Source: Rhynchopus sp. YZ270_cl-10
Lineage: Eukaryota > Euglenozoa > Diplonemea > Diplonemida > Diplonemidae
Assembly (NCBI GenBank): GCA_964035575.1
Contig: OZ037842.1
Location: 1,178,001-1,242,000, forward strand
Direction: 5' to 3'
Length of the DNA: 64,000 nucleotides
Shown here: piece after piece, positions 11,880 through 21,387 of the stretch
Layout: every line of letters begins with the position of its first letter
How positions within the stretch are numbered: position 1 is the stretch's first letter
Position numbers and translations under genes: made by a program
The notes under the pieces: generated by a model
The model's input: only the letters and a program-made list of their open reading frames with translations
Databases searched by the model: none
What the model was told of the DNA's origin: nothing

Positions 11880-11930
11880 AAGGTGACTAAACACGAGAGG
11901 CTTAGGTGCATCTTACACACTTTTCTTTGC
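11880..11930 (+). repeat. R1 hairpin repeat, 10 nt after calpain stop
   Basis: AAGGTGACTAA, ACACGAGAG, GCTTAG, GTGCATCTTACACACTTTTC. The closest pairing of an R1 copy to a stop codon in this window. Confidence 0.7.
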
Positions 11931-12571
11931 TTTTTGTCGTAGTATTTTGCAGAGTTTTACCTCATCCCACATACACAGCTCGTTTCCGAGAACAAAGCCT
12001 AGACGCAGGAAGTATAAACAATAAGCGAAGTTTAAAAAAAAAAATGCAAAAAGAAAAAAAGTGGATTTTCCAGATCTCAGCGTTTCAGACGCCTTTTATA
12101 TGCTCTTTCGTATTCTTTGGATCCTGGGTGGGTCTTTTTTTTTTTTTGTGCCGTTGTTACATTTTAACGTTATTAGATGAGTCTTAGTCCTGCAAGGCAC
12201 GCCCATCTTCCAACATTGGCATTTTTTTTGTCAGTAGTGGCAAAATGTTCTCGCTTTATTACATAGCCTTTGATAACCCACAGACTGTGCACAGTACCTA
12301 CCTTGGGTAGGCTAGTATCGATACTATTAAAAAAAACCCCAAATACGGCTCGGCGCTTGATTATTTTTTTCAGAGTGTGACTCAGCTACTCCGTACAAGT
12401 CTTTCACTTCACCAACGACACGTGTTTTTCGCACGATGCCTCAACACGTATTTTTTTATATTCGAGAAAACGATTTTCTATGTTTTGCACCTCTTCCTCC
12501 CCTGAAAATACATTCCACAAAGAGACAAAGTGTGTGCCCGAGTCATACACGAATGTACTGTTTTTTTTTTA

Positions 12572-12620
12572 AAGGTGACTAAGCACGAGAGGCTTAGTCT
12601 TATCTTATAAACTTTTCTTT
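12572..12620 (+). repeat. R1 hairpin repeat
   Basis: AAGGTGACTAAGC, ACGAGAG, GCTTAG, TCTTATCTTATAAACTTTTC: the standard form with a full CTAAGC/GCTTAG stem. Confidence 0.8.
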
Positions 12621-13298
12621 TTTCTCTTCAAAACTGTTTCTTTCTTTTGTTTTTTGTATTTTTTTTTTTTAAAGAGCTGGGAAAGGGAAGGGTTCAGCAT
12701 GTTACAATGACCTGATTTGATTTTTAAATAAACCATGACGGGTGTTTTGCATGTATGCTTTCCCCCTTACCATTTCTTAGTATCTATGAAATAATAGTCA
12801 CAGCAAAATGGAACCCCCCCACAACGCATACAACGTGGAAAAAATTTTGATGGGGGAGAAAGTATTCTATTGTGCCGCCGTGATATGAAAAGGGGGACTT
12901 TTTTTTTTGTATTGTATTTCATGGTTTTCTTTCTACTCCTGATTTATAGAAAAAAAAAATCCATGAATTCCCCTTGATTATTATTTTTGTCAGGTGGTCT
13001 GTGTTCTCTACGCACATACTATGGACTACCTCTCCTTCATGGTCTCAGTATCCCATTCTTTGAATACAGTTCCCCCCACACACCTTTGTTTTACCTTTTT
13101 TTTTCATTTTTCAGGACTCTGTTATCACAAATTTCTCAAATAAAATGAGAATTTTTCAGAACCTCTCAATCTCGGATGGACACAGAAAAATCACCGAAAC
13201 TGCCCCTCAGATGGATCTCTTGAGGTTCCTGTCTTGAACTTCGCGGTACAACTAATGCTGTCTCATTTCGCCGCATCTTTTGTTAGGTACTGTCATAC

Positions 13299-13400
13299 AA
13301 AATGGATGTAGCCCTGCATGGGGTCCACCCCACGGTGCACCGGTTATATATCAAAGGTACACTGTTCATGAGAGGGGTGTGTTTTTAAGTCAACTTTTGT
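13299..13400 (+). repeat. R3 hairpin repeat upstream of 13.4 kb gene
   Basis: 5' module AAATGGATGTAG, first hairpin around GGGGTCCACCCC, then GGTACACTGTTC, loop ATGAGAG, and tail AAGTCAACTTTT. It ends about 20 nt before a candidate acceptor AATAG and 46 nt before the start codon. Confidence 0.7.
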
Positions 13401-13445
13401 GCAATATTCTCTCGAATAGGATCCACACTTGGGGGGGTTTAAACA

Positions 13446-14870
13446 ATGGCAGATGATTTTGGTTTGGGTGCGCTGTTCACAGAGGTGAAGAGCAGTTTGG
13501 AGCCTACCGAGCTGGTTATTATGTTGCAGCCGATGGCGTCGGTCCCTGCGGGCACACCATTCAGCCTTGCATTCAAACTCAGGAATGACAGTGGGGACGT
13601 CCCGCCGCCTGCAGGAAGCGTGGCAGAGACGCAACTCCAGGCCGAAGATATCTTGCAATGCGGCCGGCTTGCTGGAGAGCTTCCTCGGGTGAAGGACAAT
13701 GCGATTATCACGACCGGACTGAAGATTAGTTCCCCTGGGAGCTATACAGTGGAAACTCGCGTTACACTGCCAGACAACAAGGTGTTGGCCTGCAAGGTGG
13801 CAATCGTAGTGTGCGAGGCTGTGTCAGAGACGACTCCTTCGCCTGCAAAGGAACCCCTTCGTGCAGACAGCGAGTCTGAATCCCTGGAGCTCGACTTCAA
13901 CGACGGTGCGTCCAGCAAATCAGAGTCCCTCGGAGGAGGGGAGCGGTCTCCCTCAGAGGAGTCGCTACAGCGTGCTGCGTCACCTCCACCGGAGTCGGAG
14001 GCTTCCTACCACGAACCACCACCGTCGCCTCTCTACAGCAAAAAGGCACCGGTAACAACATACAGCTTTGTGCACTCCGGAAAGGACCTTGACAAGCATG
14101 GCGTGCTGTACTACCTTGGGCTCAATAAATTCAAAGCAAAGGAGACCGCAAAGTGGGTCAACCCGATGGACCGTGGGCTAGTCGAAGTGTCCGCTAGCAC
14201 AGTACGAAAGGGGGAACTGCGGAACTTCGTAGAACGCAGACCCGACCCAAATGCTCCGATGTGCCTCACAACAGAAGACGAAGAGCAGTCGTGGATTGAG
14301 GTCGACCTGAAGGACCACGTCTGCGCACCTAATGGATACGTTCTCGCGAATCGTACTGATAAAAGCAGAGATGTGCTTACAACCTGGACACTCGAAGGTT
14401 CAATGAACAAAAAGCTGTGGGTGGTTATCGACCAGAAAAAGAATGACCTGAGTCTGAGTGAATCCCGCATCAAAAGCGGCACCTTCTTCTTTAAAACACC
14501 GCAGTGCAAATACTACTTTAGACACTTCCGGGTGAAGATTGGACAGCAAGGGTCCACTAGCAATGCTAACATCCTTGCGTGCATGTGTTTCGAGCTGTAC
14601 GGCTTCTTCAGGAAGCGCAAGGAAGAGGAAAGCCCCGACTCACACGGTGTACCCCTCCCCGTCGAGGGCCCTGTACTAGACAGCCTTGGCCTCAAGGTGC
14701 ATCACGCTGACAAAGTCAACACCGATTTCAAAGGCCTCGTCGCGTCACGATTCGGCCTTACCGAAAGAAAGAGAAAATCGCGTCCCGAATCCAAAGACAA
14801 AGACAAAGACAAAGAGAAGGGCAAAGACCGGCGTGGACGTTCCCCTGATAAAAAGAGGACAAAGACATAA
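13446..14870 (+). CDS. F5/8 type C (discoidin-like) domain protein, 474 aa
   Basis: Single exon, ATG at 13446 (AACAATGG context). The N-terminal ~130 residues look like a beta-sandwich (VPAGTPFSLAFKLRN, SPGSYTVETRVTLPDNK). An acidic Ser/Pro linker follows. The F5/8 type C galactose-binding-like domain covers about residues 195-390: DKHGVLYYLGLN, WVNPMDRGLVEVSAS, SWIEVDLKDH, LTTWTLEGSMNKKLWVV and RHFRVKIGQ. This is the intracellular variant seen next to BTB or kelch domains in other eukaryotes (family knowledge). The tail is strongly basic with a KDKD repeat and ends RRGRSPDKKRTKT, a possible nuclear signal. No signal peptide. A ligand-binding or adaptor role is inferred. Confidence 0.85.
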   Translation: MADDFGLGALFTEVKSSLEPTELVIMLQPMASVPAGTPFSLAFKLRNDSGDVPPPAGSVAETQLQAEDILQCGRLAGELPRVKDNAIITTGLKISSPGSYTVETRVTLPDNKVLACKVAIVVCEAVSETTPSPAKEPLRADSESESLELDFNDGASSKSESLGGGERSPSEESLQRAASPPPESEASYHEPPPSPLYSKKAPVTTYSFVHSGKDLDKHGVLYYLGLNKFKAKETAKWVNPMDRGLVEVSASTVRKGELRNFVERRPDPNAPMCLTTEDEEQSWIEVDLKDHVCAPNGYVLANRTDKSRDVLTTWTLEGSMNKKLWVVIDQKKNDLSLSESRIKSGTFFFKTPQCKYYFRHFRVKIGQQGSTSNANILACMCFELYGFFRKRKEEESPDSHGVPLPVEGPVLDSLGLKVHHADKVNTDFKGLVASRFGLTERKRKSRPESKDKDKDKEKGKDRRGRSPDKKRTKT

Positions 14871-15020
14871 TTTGGGGGGTGGGGTTTGGGGTTACCAAAA
14901 AAGGGGCCATCACGCCCCTACGATTTTACAAAAAAACAAGGCTTCATATTTTTCACATTTCCTCCCTATTCCCCCTTAGATTCCTTTAACCATCAGGCAT
15001 CGCATGGACACAATGAGACT

Positions 15021-17924
15021 ATGTTGCCGCATGATTACTTTGTCTCGAGCAGTGGTGTGACTGCTGCGCACGTATTAGTGCAGGATGGGTACAAAGACAC
15101 TGCGGAGAGTATTGTGCGTGGGGTGCTGCAGGGTGGGGGTAGGGTTTCGGATTTGGTGTTAGGGTGTAGTGCGTTGGAGAAACCGTCTGTTCTGCGACGT
15201 CTTAATGATATTGCCGCACGTGTGGAAAATCCTCAGTCGGACCAGGACAATGTGCAACCACAACCCCAATCACCACCTCGCACCGCGCTACCACCAGAGC
15301 TCATGCGAGCACTCCAACGCCAGATGCAGCAGCTCTTCCAACGCAACCCACCTAACGCACCCACACCTCGCGTCTACCACGCTCTGCAAACTGTGGAGGA
15401 CCATCGACGGCACCCAAAACGACAGTTAGGGTTTCGTCCTCAAAAACCCAAAATTGCACCCAGCCGCACCGTCGCGCCTGCTCCCCCCATGCCAAACCCT
15501 ACCCGGGAAGTGGACACCAGAACCTTCGCGGAACGGTGTGCAGACATCTTCAAGGAGGATGAGCGTGCCCGGGAGCATGAACGGCAGGCGCTTTTGAATC
15601 GGTCTGTTCTAAGCAGCTGCCGCTCCGCCACAGCGCCGACACCTACCACAGAGACAGCAACGCAGCGGAACCGACTGTCCGAAGCAGACTTCATAGCAGG
15701 GCCGTTCTTTGCTGGGCCCAAGGAGGGCTATTACTTTGGGGTGCATAAAGGGAAGCTAGGGTACCATCTCGATCCTTGCAGACAGATTCGCTTCATTAAG
15801 CAGAATGCTACAAAAGAGCCGGTCGGAATGCACAAAAAGATTAAGGAACAGATGGAAGCGATTGCGGAGACAAACCGAGAGGCAAAGGCACTGCAGGAAG
15901 CGGAACGGAGACAGGAGGCAAACAAACAGAAGGCGCTGACCTTCATGAAGTCCGTTGTGAAGAAGGAGGGTCAGGACGAGGAGGTGCCTCGCTTTGTTCC
16001 CCCGGGGTGGGTGCAGGACATTCCGCGCACCAGCCTGCTCATTGGGGAACGGATGTGCATACGTCTTGGCATGGGGCGTCCAGACGACCTTTCTTTTGTC
16101 GACCAATGGCTGCAATCAACTGTCCCCGACAAGGTTTCCCCAACCTTCATCGACCCCCTTACCAGAGCCATCATGCAGTGCCCGGTTTCTATTATGCTTA
16201 CAAAAGCGAATTTTGATGCAGCAACACTCCGGTCTATTATGGACCACAAACTCAGTGGAGCGTCCTGGGGTAGCGAAGAGCTGGACAACCGAGCAGAGGA
16301 CTGCTTTACGGGTCTCTATACTTGCGGCATTTTCAGTGATATTGGCGAGTTGAAGTATGACCTGTCCACAGTGCAGCACGGTCCGGTACAGCAAAACCCT
16401 GTTTTACGCAAAGTGATTCGGCTATGGAGAGAGCAGGTTGTGGTCGACACTGCACGTGAACAACGCATTGCGCACGATGCAGATGAAATCGCAGACTGGG
16501 CGATTCACCTCATCCTGCAAAGAACCCACTCCGTCGCAGAGCTGAACGTGCTTTCCACTGCGTATGGTGGCGGCAACGTTGTTGCATTTCCTCATGCCAT
16601 AGCCTACTGTAAATGGGAGGAACAAAAAAAAGAGTTTTTTGAATCCGACCCTCTCTGGTCCGACCGCGACGACCGCAGGAAGTACCGCGCGAGACACAGC
16701 ACAGTGCAACAACAGAAAATGCATGACATAGAGACCATGGTGCTTCCTTTACAAAAACTCTCAGAAGTGTGTTTGACCTGCCTTCCTCAGGACCCTTGCC
16801 TGGGGAAGCGTAAGGTCTGCCATATTGTTGCCATGGCACGCTGTGTGTTTCAAATTGACGCTGCACTGCCCGACTATGCAGTGGTTCTTCAAGCAAAGGA
16901 TCTTTTTCTTCGAGCGGAGCAGATGTTGTCTTCGCTTCGTTCCATTTCTTCGTTAGGGTTGGTTGTCGAAAATGATCCAGAATCGGACTCAGATGGGTCG
17001 TACCTTTCAGACTCTTGCGTTTCTTCTACTGATCTTGAAGGTGGTTCGCCAAAGGTAGATTCTCTATTATCTCGACGACCACAACGGTTTTATCCCCACC
17101 CAACATCACCCGGAGCCCCTACCCCCGCAATGCATGAATGGCGGGCCAAACGGAAGGAGGAGACCTATCAGCTAGCATGTTCACAAGAGATGCGTTCCCG
17201 CGCAGGTCGTCCTACCTGGTATGAAAAGCGTGGTGTGACTGTACCGGCAAAGGGGGACTCTCCATTTGATCGTGCACATCATATTGTGCCGTTTGAACGC
17301 TCTCCGCCATCTCCATCAGCAATGCCCTATGCTGCAGCGGTGTTGTTGATGCACAGCGGATGGGAAGGGTATCCACCGCAAGAAGCGCCCCGAATTTCCC
17401 CCACCCTCCCCCCAACGGCAGCCCTCGTTTTAGTGGTGTATTCCTCCCTGCGAAACCAACCTTCCTTCCAAGCATTGTCCGTTCCATTGAAAGTTTCCTT
17501 CGAAACTCCTCTCCAGATAACCCATTTTGCAGGGGGAAATGAAGAAGATAATTTCCTTCAAGGAAGGCAACTTCGGGGGTTGGTTTTGCCGGTTCCTAAA
17601 GGGGTGTTGGGGAGTAGTGGGGGTAGACCTACTGTAGTCCCACCACGACGGCAGAGGGATGAAGCAAAGGAAAGAGAGGCAGATGTAGGCAGCATAGGTG
17701 CGGATGGATGGACAATCAAAATGGTGGGGGGCCAGCAAAGACACCCTCCAGTCCCTCCTAAGGGAAAGGGGCGGAAGTCACGTAGAGGAACAAAGGCGCT
17801 CCCGGTGCTGGCAAAGCGGGTGAAAGTGTCATCAATTCCACCTGCCCCAAGGGGGGAGTGTCTGCAGAAAGGGATGATCTCTGCGCAAGGGGATGTATTA
17901 GTGTTGCAACCATTAGTTTGTTGA
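15021..17924 (+). CDS. Unknown large protein, about 967 aa
   Basis: The frame is open from 14886, but its first codons fall in low-complexity DNA; the ATG at 15021 (MLPHDYFVSSSGVTAAHVLV) follows TTTAACCATCAG, an acceptor-like site, and is preferred. The N-terminus looks helical with Leu-rich turns (AESIVRGVLQGGGRVSDLVLG). A Pro-rich linker follows, then a Gly/aromatic motif GPKEGYYFGVHKGKLGYHLD, a coiled-coil segment (MEAIAETNREAKALQEAERR) and a mixed globular region (about residues 310-640). The last third is Ser/Pro-rich and basic, probably disordered. No family recognised. It starts 150 nt after the F5/8 gene's stop, the tightest gene spacing in the window, and an R1 hairpin follows 47 nt after its stop. 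Confidence 0.75.
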   Translation: MLPHDYFVSSSGVTAAHVLVQDGYKDTAESIVRGVLQGGGRVSDLVLGCSALEKPSVLRRLNDIAARVENPQSDQDNVQPQPQSPPRTALPPELMRALQRQMQQLFQRNPPNAPTPRVYHALQTVEDHRRHPKRQLGFRPQKPKIAPSRTVAPAPPMPNPTREVDTRTFAERCADIFKEDERAREHERQALLNRSVLSSCRSATAPTPTTETATQRNRLSEADFIAGPFFAGPKEGYYFGVHKGKLGYHLDPCRQIRFIKQNATKEPVGMHKKIKEQMEAIAETNREAKALQEAERRQEANKQKALTFMKSVVKKEGQDEEVPRFVPPGWVQDIPRTSLLIGERMCIRLGMGRPDDLSFVDQWLQSTVPDKVSPTFIDPLTRAIMQCPVSIMLTKANFDAATLRSIMDHKLSGASWGSEELDNRAEDCFTGLYTCGIFSDIGELKYDLSTVQHGPVQQNPVLRKVIRLWREQVVVDTAREQRIAHDADEIADWAIHLILQRTHSVAELNVLSTAYGGGNVVAFPHAIAYCKWEEQKKEFFESDPLWSDRDDRRKYRARHSTVQQQKMHDIETMVLPLQKLSEVCLTCLPQDPCLGKRKVCHIVAMARCVFQIDAALPDYAVVLQAKDLFLRAEQMLSSLRSISSLGLVVENDPESDSDGSYLSDSCVSSTDLEGGSPKVDSLLSRRPQRFYPHPTSPGAPTPAMHEWRAKRKEETYQLACSQEMRSRAGRPTWYEKRGVTVPAKGDSPFDRAHHIVPFERSPPSPSAMPYAAAVLLMHSGWEGYPPQEAPRISPTLPPTAALVLVVYSSLRNQPSFQALSVPLKVSFETPLQITHFAGGNEEDNFLQGRQLRGLVLPVPKGVLGSSGGRPTVVPPRRQRDEAKEREADVGSIGADGWTIKMVGGQQRHPPVPPKGKGRKSRRGTKALPVLAKRVKVSSIPPAPRGECLQKGMISAQGDVLVLQPLVC

Positions 17925-17970
17925 TATTCTGTGAAGACTTTGGGTCCTCTTTTTTTTCTAGCTTTTGTTT

Positions 17971-18010
17971 AGATGTGCACGAGAGGCATCTTTCAAAGTT
18001 TTCTCTTCTT
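17971..18010 (+). repeat. R1 hairpin repeat, short-stem variant
   Basis: GATGTGC, ACGAGAG, GCATC, then TTTCAAAGTTTTCTC; GATGC/GCATC pair with one bulged base. It lies 47 nt after a stop codon. Confidence 0.65.
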
Positions 18011-18022
18011 TTCCCACCGTTC

Positions 18023-18125
18023 ATGCACTAAGGTACACTGATTTGTATTTCAAATCAACTTTTTAGTGTCTGCATCCGACGATGTGCGGTGAGGCGGTTT
18101 TGTACAATTCAACTTCTCTTTTTAA
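18023..18125 (+). repeat. R3 remnant without loop, followed by R2-like tail
   Basis: Bases 18023-18065 carry the R3 flanks (GGTACACTGATTTGTATTTC, AAATCAACTTTTT), but the hairpin loop is absent. Bases 18066-18125 carry GCATCCGACGATG..., ending ATTCAACTTCTCTTTTT, an R2-like tail. Confidence 0.5.
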
Positions 18126-18403
18126 AAAGAGCTTTACCTCGACAGTCTATCCCCCCACTCACCTTTCAGCTTCTTTACAGCATGCTGTACGGTCCAAATA
18201 TTGCACCCCTTTTTTTAGTCCAAAAAATTCATGAACAAAAAAAGCTCTCATATTTTTTGTCGCTTTCGGAAAAAAAACGGCTTTCCTGATACCCCCCTCA
18301 TGAATGCTTCGTATTTTTCATTCAAACCAAAATTACCAAAAAAAAAAAATAATTTCTCACCTCTCAGAAAGCGATATTGGAACATCGCAATGCATAGTGC
18401 AGG

Positions 18404-19411
18404 ATGAGGTTGTGTCTTGGGGTTTGCTTTCGCCAGGCGAGGGGGGCGTTTTCCTCCTCTTCCTCTTTCTCAGACTCTCCCTGGGTTTCTCTTGGTTACA
18501 CCGAAAACGACATTGGCAAGAAAGTATCGAAACAGGATGTATCCGCAAGGTTCAGAGAGCTTGCAAAAACCCACCACCCAGACGCTGGCGGCGATGCGGC
18601 GCAGTTCCATACAATCAAAAGCGCGTACGAAGCTGTGAAACATGGGGGGCGCATTGCGCGAATCGAACGAATTGAACGAGAGCAGGACCACCATACCCCG
18701 TCACCTGCACCACAAACAAAAACCGCGTTTTACGATTATTGGAGTTCAATCAAACCTCAACGGGACCCTTCAATGATTGAGCAAGAGGAGATGGAAGAAT
18801 ATTTTCGATTGTTTCCGGAGACGGGGGGAACGATGAGTGGCTATGTTCGGTATATGACAGGCGAGGGGCGACGGAACCTACGGGCAGGTACGGTTTTGAT
18901 GTCGCGTGTTGTGCCGGACCCCCGTCTCGGGCGTCTCCACGGCGAGCCGCCGCAACCCCCTGGCGTTGGCAACGTGCCTGCAGTCGTCTTCCTCTTCGAC
19001 AACGTAAACGGCACCAGCCGTGGCATGCTTCTCAACCGTGGCCACTCAGGAGGTCCCTACGAATCCACCATACCCTGTCTCCACCAAAATCGAAGCCTCG
19101 CCGGAAAAAGGCGTCTCGCAAGAGGGCTGTACACAGGCGGCACGCCGCCCTCCCCAGAAGGTACCTTGTCCCGTGATGGAATGTGTGTCTGGAGAGATTT
19201 CGCGCTTGAGCGTGAGATCAGCGCAGGTCTCTGGTCAGTGCACCGTGAAATCCCCTTCAGCAGTGTGGCGCAAGGTGGCAGCGGTGCGGACCTCGAGGAC
19301 AGTCCCGAGCTTCAGGACAAAGACCCGCGTTTCGATGTGACAGAAGAGCGCTTTCAGTTGTTGAAGTCCTTATTAGAGTACGCCGTCTTCGGGACAAACC
19401 CGTGGCGGTGA
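18404..19411 (+). CDS. J-domain fused to AlgH/UPF0301 domain, probable mitochondrial protein, 335 aa
   Basis: Single exon; the ATG at 18404 follows CACCTCTCAG and GCAGG acceptor-like sites. The N-terminus MRLCLGVCFRQARGAFSSSSS is basic and Ser-rich, like an organelle presequence. A J-domain follows (about residues 28-80): VSKQDVSARFRELAKTHHPD, containing the HPD tripeptide that stimulates Hsp70. Residues about 140-335 match the AlgH/YqgE (UPF0301) fold: AGTVLMSRVVPDPR, VPAVVFLFDNVNG, GMLLNRGHSGG, then ALEREISAGLWSV (family pattern: gQLE.E...g.W). AlgH proteins are bacterial and plastid proteins of poorly defined role. A covalent J/AlgH fusion is not one I know. It would tie the AlgH module to an Hsp70 (inference). 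Confidence 0.8.
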   Translation: MRLCLGVCFRQARGAFSSSSSFSDSPWVSLGYTENDIGKKVSKQDVSARFRELAKTHHPDAGGDAAQFHTIKSAYEAVKHGGRIARIERIEREQDHHTPSPAPQTKTAFYDYWSSIKPQRDPSMIEQEEMEEYFRLFPETGGTMSGYVRYMTGEGRRNLRAGTVLMSRVVPDPRLGRLHGEPPQPPGVGNVPAVVFLFDNVNGTSRGMLLNRGHSGGPYESTIPCLHQNRSLAGKRRLARGLYTGGTPPSPEGTLSRDGMCVWRDFALEREISAGLWSVHREIPFSSVAQGGSGADLEDSPELQDKDPRFDVTEERFQLLKSLLEYAVFGTNPWR

Positions 19412-19541
19412 AATTTTGCAATCAAGATCCCACTTTGTATTATTTTTGTGCAGCATTTGGGGCGTGACGACCCAAAAAAAAAAAAAATCAACCCGCACCC
19501 AACAGAATTTTCTGAAAACACAAGACTCATCCACCTTCACA

Positions 19542-20501
19542 ATGCTGCGTGTGTTTGCTGCTCTCGGATGTGTGATGTTGGTTCAGGGGTCTGGCTTCTG
19601 TCTCGACAAGACGGACTGTTCGGCGAGCGAGGCGTGTGTGGTGGAGACAAGCACCTGCACAGACTCTGGCCCCGCGCTTCACTTCTTCGATGTGTGCACA
19701 CACAGGCCGAACTGCTGTGGTGCCTCGCTGCAGTGTGTGCACTACTTCTCCAACTCGTACTGCCTCCCATTTGGCACGTGTGTTGAAACCCCTGCACCGA
19801 CCCCTGCATGCACACCGTACACAATCCACAAGGACAGGAGATGCCACTTCACTGAGTGCTACAACCCGGACACGTGCTCGTGTGAGCTTGACCAAGGCAC
19901 CACATGCACCGAGAACCCCTGCGACAGCCCTCTTGCCTGCACAAGTGGCTTCACCTGCATGCCTGTGCAGTGCAACGGGTGCCACTTCCAATGTGTCGAG
20001 GCTCCTCCAGCACCCGTCCCCGCCCCTGTGCCAACGATGGGGCCGTGTGAGAGCGACCTGGACTGCGGACTTGGGTGGTGGTGCAGGAGCACGAAGGGAA
20101 CGGACCCGGTGACAGGGCTTGCGACGTGCCTTCTGGAGGAGAAGGTGTGCACGAAGAAGCAGGACGAGGGGGCGTCGTGTGGTGGCTTCACCGTTGAGTG
20201 TGAGAGACATGCGTGCTTGGAGGGGCTTGAGTGTGCCTGCTCGGAGCCCACATGCGACGCTCCTGGTGTGTGCACACCACGTGAGTGCACAGCTGCGACA
20301 CCTGCCCAGACGTGTGAGACAGGATGCTGGAACCCTGCCCTGTGTGAGTGTGGGAACTTCCCCCCTCTTCCCTGCGCCAGGTTCATGTGTGACGGTGTTG
20401 ACTGCGGTGAGGGGAAGCACTGTGTTGAGCAGGTGACATGTGGGGTGTGCAGGACGATCTGTGTTGATGGTGCAAGCCCACCGACACTCCCGCTTATCTG
20501 A
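19542..20501 (+). CDS. Secreted or surface cysteine-rich protein, 319 aa
   Basis: The ATG at 19542 gives a signal peptide (MLRVFAALGCVMLVQGSG, cleavage probably after the Gly/Ser). An upstream in-frame ATG at 19416 would bury it. The mature protein has about 50 Cys, in short spaced clusters such as CLDKTDCSASEACVVE, CHFTECYNPDTCSCELDQG and CGEGKHCVEQVTCGVCRTIC. The spacing is EGF/TIL- or trypsin-inhibitor-like but matches no single family that I can name. Two Pro-rich hinges separate three Cys-rich blocks. No C-terminal transmembrane segment or clear GPI signal. Likely secreted; function unknown. Confidence 0.8.
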   Translation: MLRVFAALGCVMLVQGSGFCLDKTDCSASEACVVETSTCTDSGPALHFFDVCTHRPNCCGASLQCVHYFSNSYCLPFGTCVETPAPTPACTPYTIHKDRRCHFTECYNPDTCSCELDQGTTCTENPCDSPLACTSGFTCMPVQCNGCHFQCVEAPPAPVPAPVPTMGPCESDLDCGLGWWCRSTKGTDPVTGLATCLLEEKVCTKKQDEGASCGGFTVECERHACLEGLECACSEPTCDAPGVCTPRECTAATPAQTCETGCWNPALCECGNFPPLPCARFMCDGVDCGEGKHCVEQVTCGVCRTICVDGASPPTLPLI

Positions 20502-20747
20502 GCTTAGCCTGTGCCCCTGCCCTGCCCCGCCCTTCCCTGCCACCCCTTTTTAGATGTGAAGCCTGCCTGTCGATGCTGCGAAACCCAAAAAATGGCGGCC
20601 AGTGGCCAACCTGAGACGGGCTGTCTACAAGCAGCATTGTGTTTGCAAACCCTGATGATCACACTTGCTTTTCCGTTTATTTTTGCGAATGTGATGCGTT
20701 CGGGGAAAGCAAACTTAGGCTACATTATCTGCTCCAGCCTTTCTATG

Positions 20748-20795
20748 AAAGATGTGTGCCACTCAAACCACATTCATCTCTCAGGATTTCTTTGT
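20748..20795 (+). repeat. R1-like hairpin repeat, divergent loop
   Basis: GATGTGTGCC..CCACATTCATC with tail CTCAGGATTTCTTT: ATGTG/CACAT stem, loop unlike the consensus. Confidence 0.45.
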
Positions 20796-20818
20796 TTATT
20801 TGCTTTTCTTTGTTGACT

Positions 20819-20861
20819 CCCTGCGTCCCAGAGACGTTTGCATTATCATTCTTCTTTTTGC
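20819..20861 (+). repeat. R2 repeat, second hairpin and tail
   Basis: CCCTGCGTCCCAGAGACG, TTTGCATTATCATTC, then TTCTTTTTGCAG, so the tail leads straight into a splice-acceptor-like CAG. Confidence 0.6.
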
Positions 20862-21278
20862 AGATGTCCACATCCGTGAGGACAGTGCATCTTGCTGATT
20901 TTCCTTTGATGCATTGTTTTGCTGTGCCACACCAATGGCTGAAACAATGATTCTTTGTGATGCCCTTTTTATATCCCATCCTACGAAGCATATCGTTTGT
21001 GTGTTAACACTGAATCGCTAAAGTAGTCAAACAACTCACAGACACACCCCCACCTACCTTTTACCCACTGTCTACAAGCATTGCGTCTGCAACCCCACAA
21101 ACATGCACACCAGCGAAACATCACTCACTGTTGTGTGGGTATTGATGTTGTCGTAATGATGCCATCTGATTGCACCATCACAACCACACGTGAACATGGC
21201 GATATCGCAAAGGACGTACCCCATAGCGATCCTTCTGCCAGGGTCACAAGGTCACTTGCATCTGTTTGTTTTTTTTAT

Positions 21279-21320
21279 ACTGCCTGCGCCCCAGAGGCGT
21301 TTGCACCATCAGCTTCACGG
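21279..21320 (+). repeat. R2 repeat upstream of eL8
   Basis: CTGCCTGCGCCCCAGAGGCG, TTTGCACCATCAGCTTCAC. CGCC pairs with GGCG, where other copies have CGTC/GGCG. It lies 68 nt before the eL8 start codon. Confidence 0.65.
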
Positions 21321-21387
21321 CAAGAGTCCATCCAGACCAAACACCACATTCAGGAAAGAGATAAAAAACTTTAAAACCCAGTAAACA

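Larger units (their letters stand above)
11931..13445. other. Intergenic 1.5 kb, repeats only
   Basis: No ORF with coding character on either strand. It contains one R1 copy, one R3 copy, and many T or A runs. The tract TTCTCTCGAATAG at about 13,420 could be the acceptor for the next gene. Confidence 0.6.
20502..21387. other. Intergenic 0.9 kb with degenerate R1/R2 copies
   Basis: No gene. It holds a short duplicated phrase (CTGTCTACAAGCA..TTG.GT.TGCAA) at about 20,623 and 21,069, one R1-like and two R2-like copies, and the leader of the eL8 gene. Confidence 0.6.
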
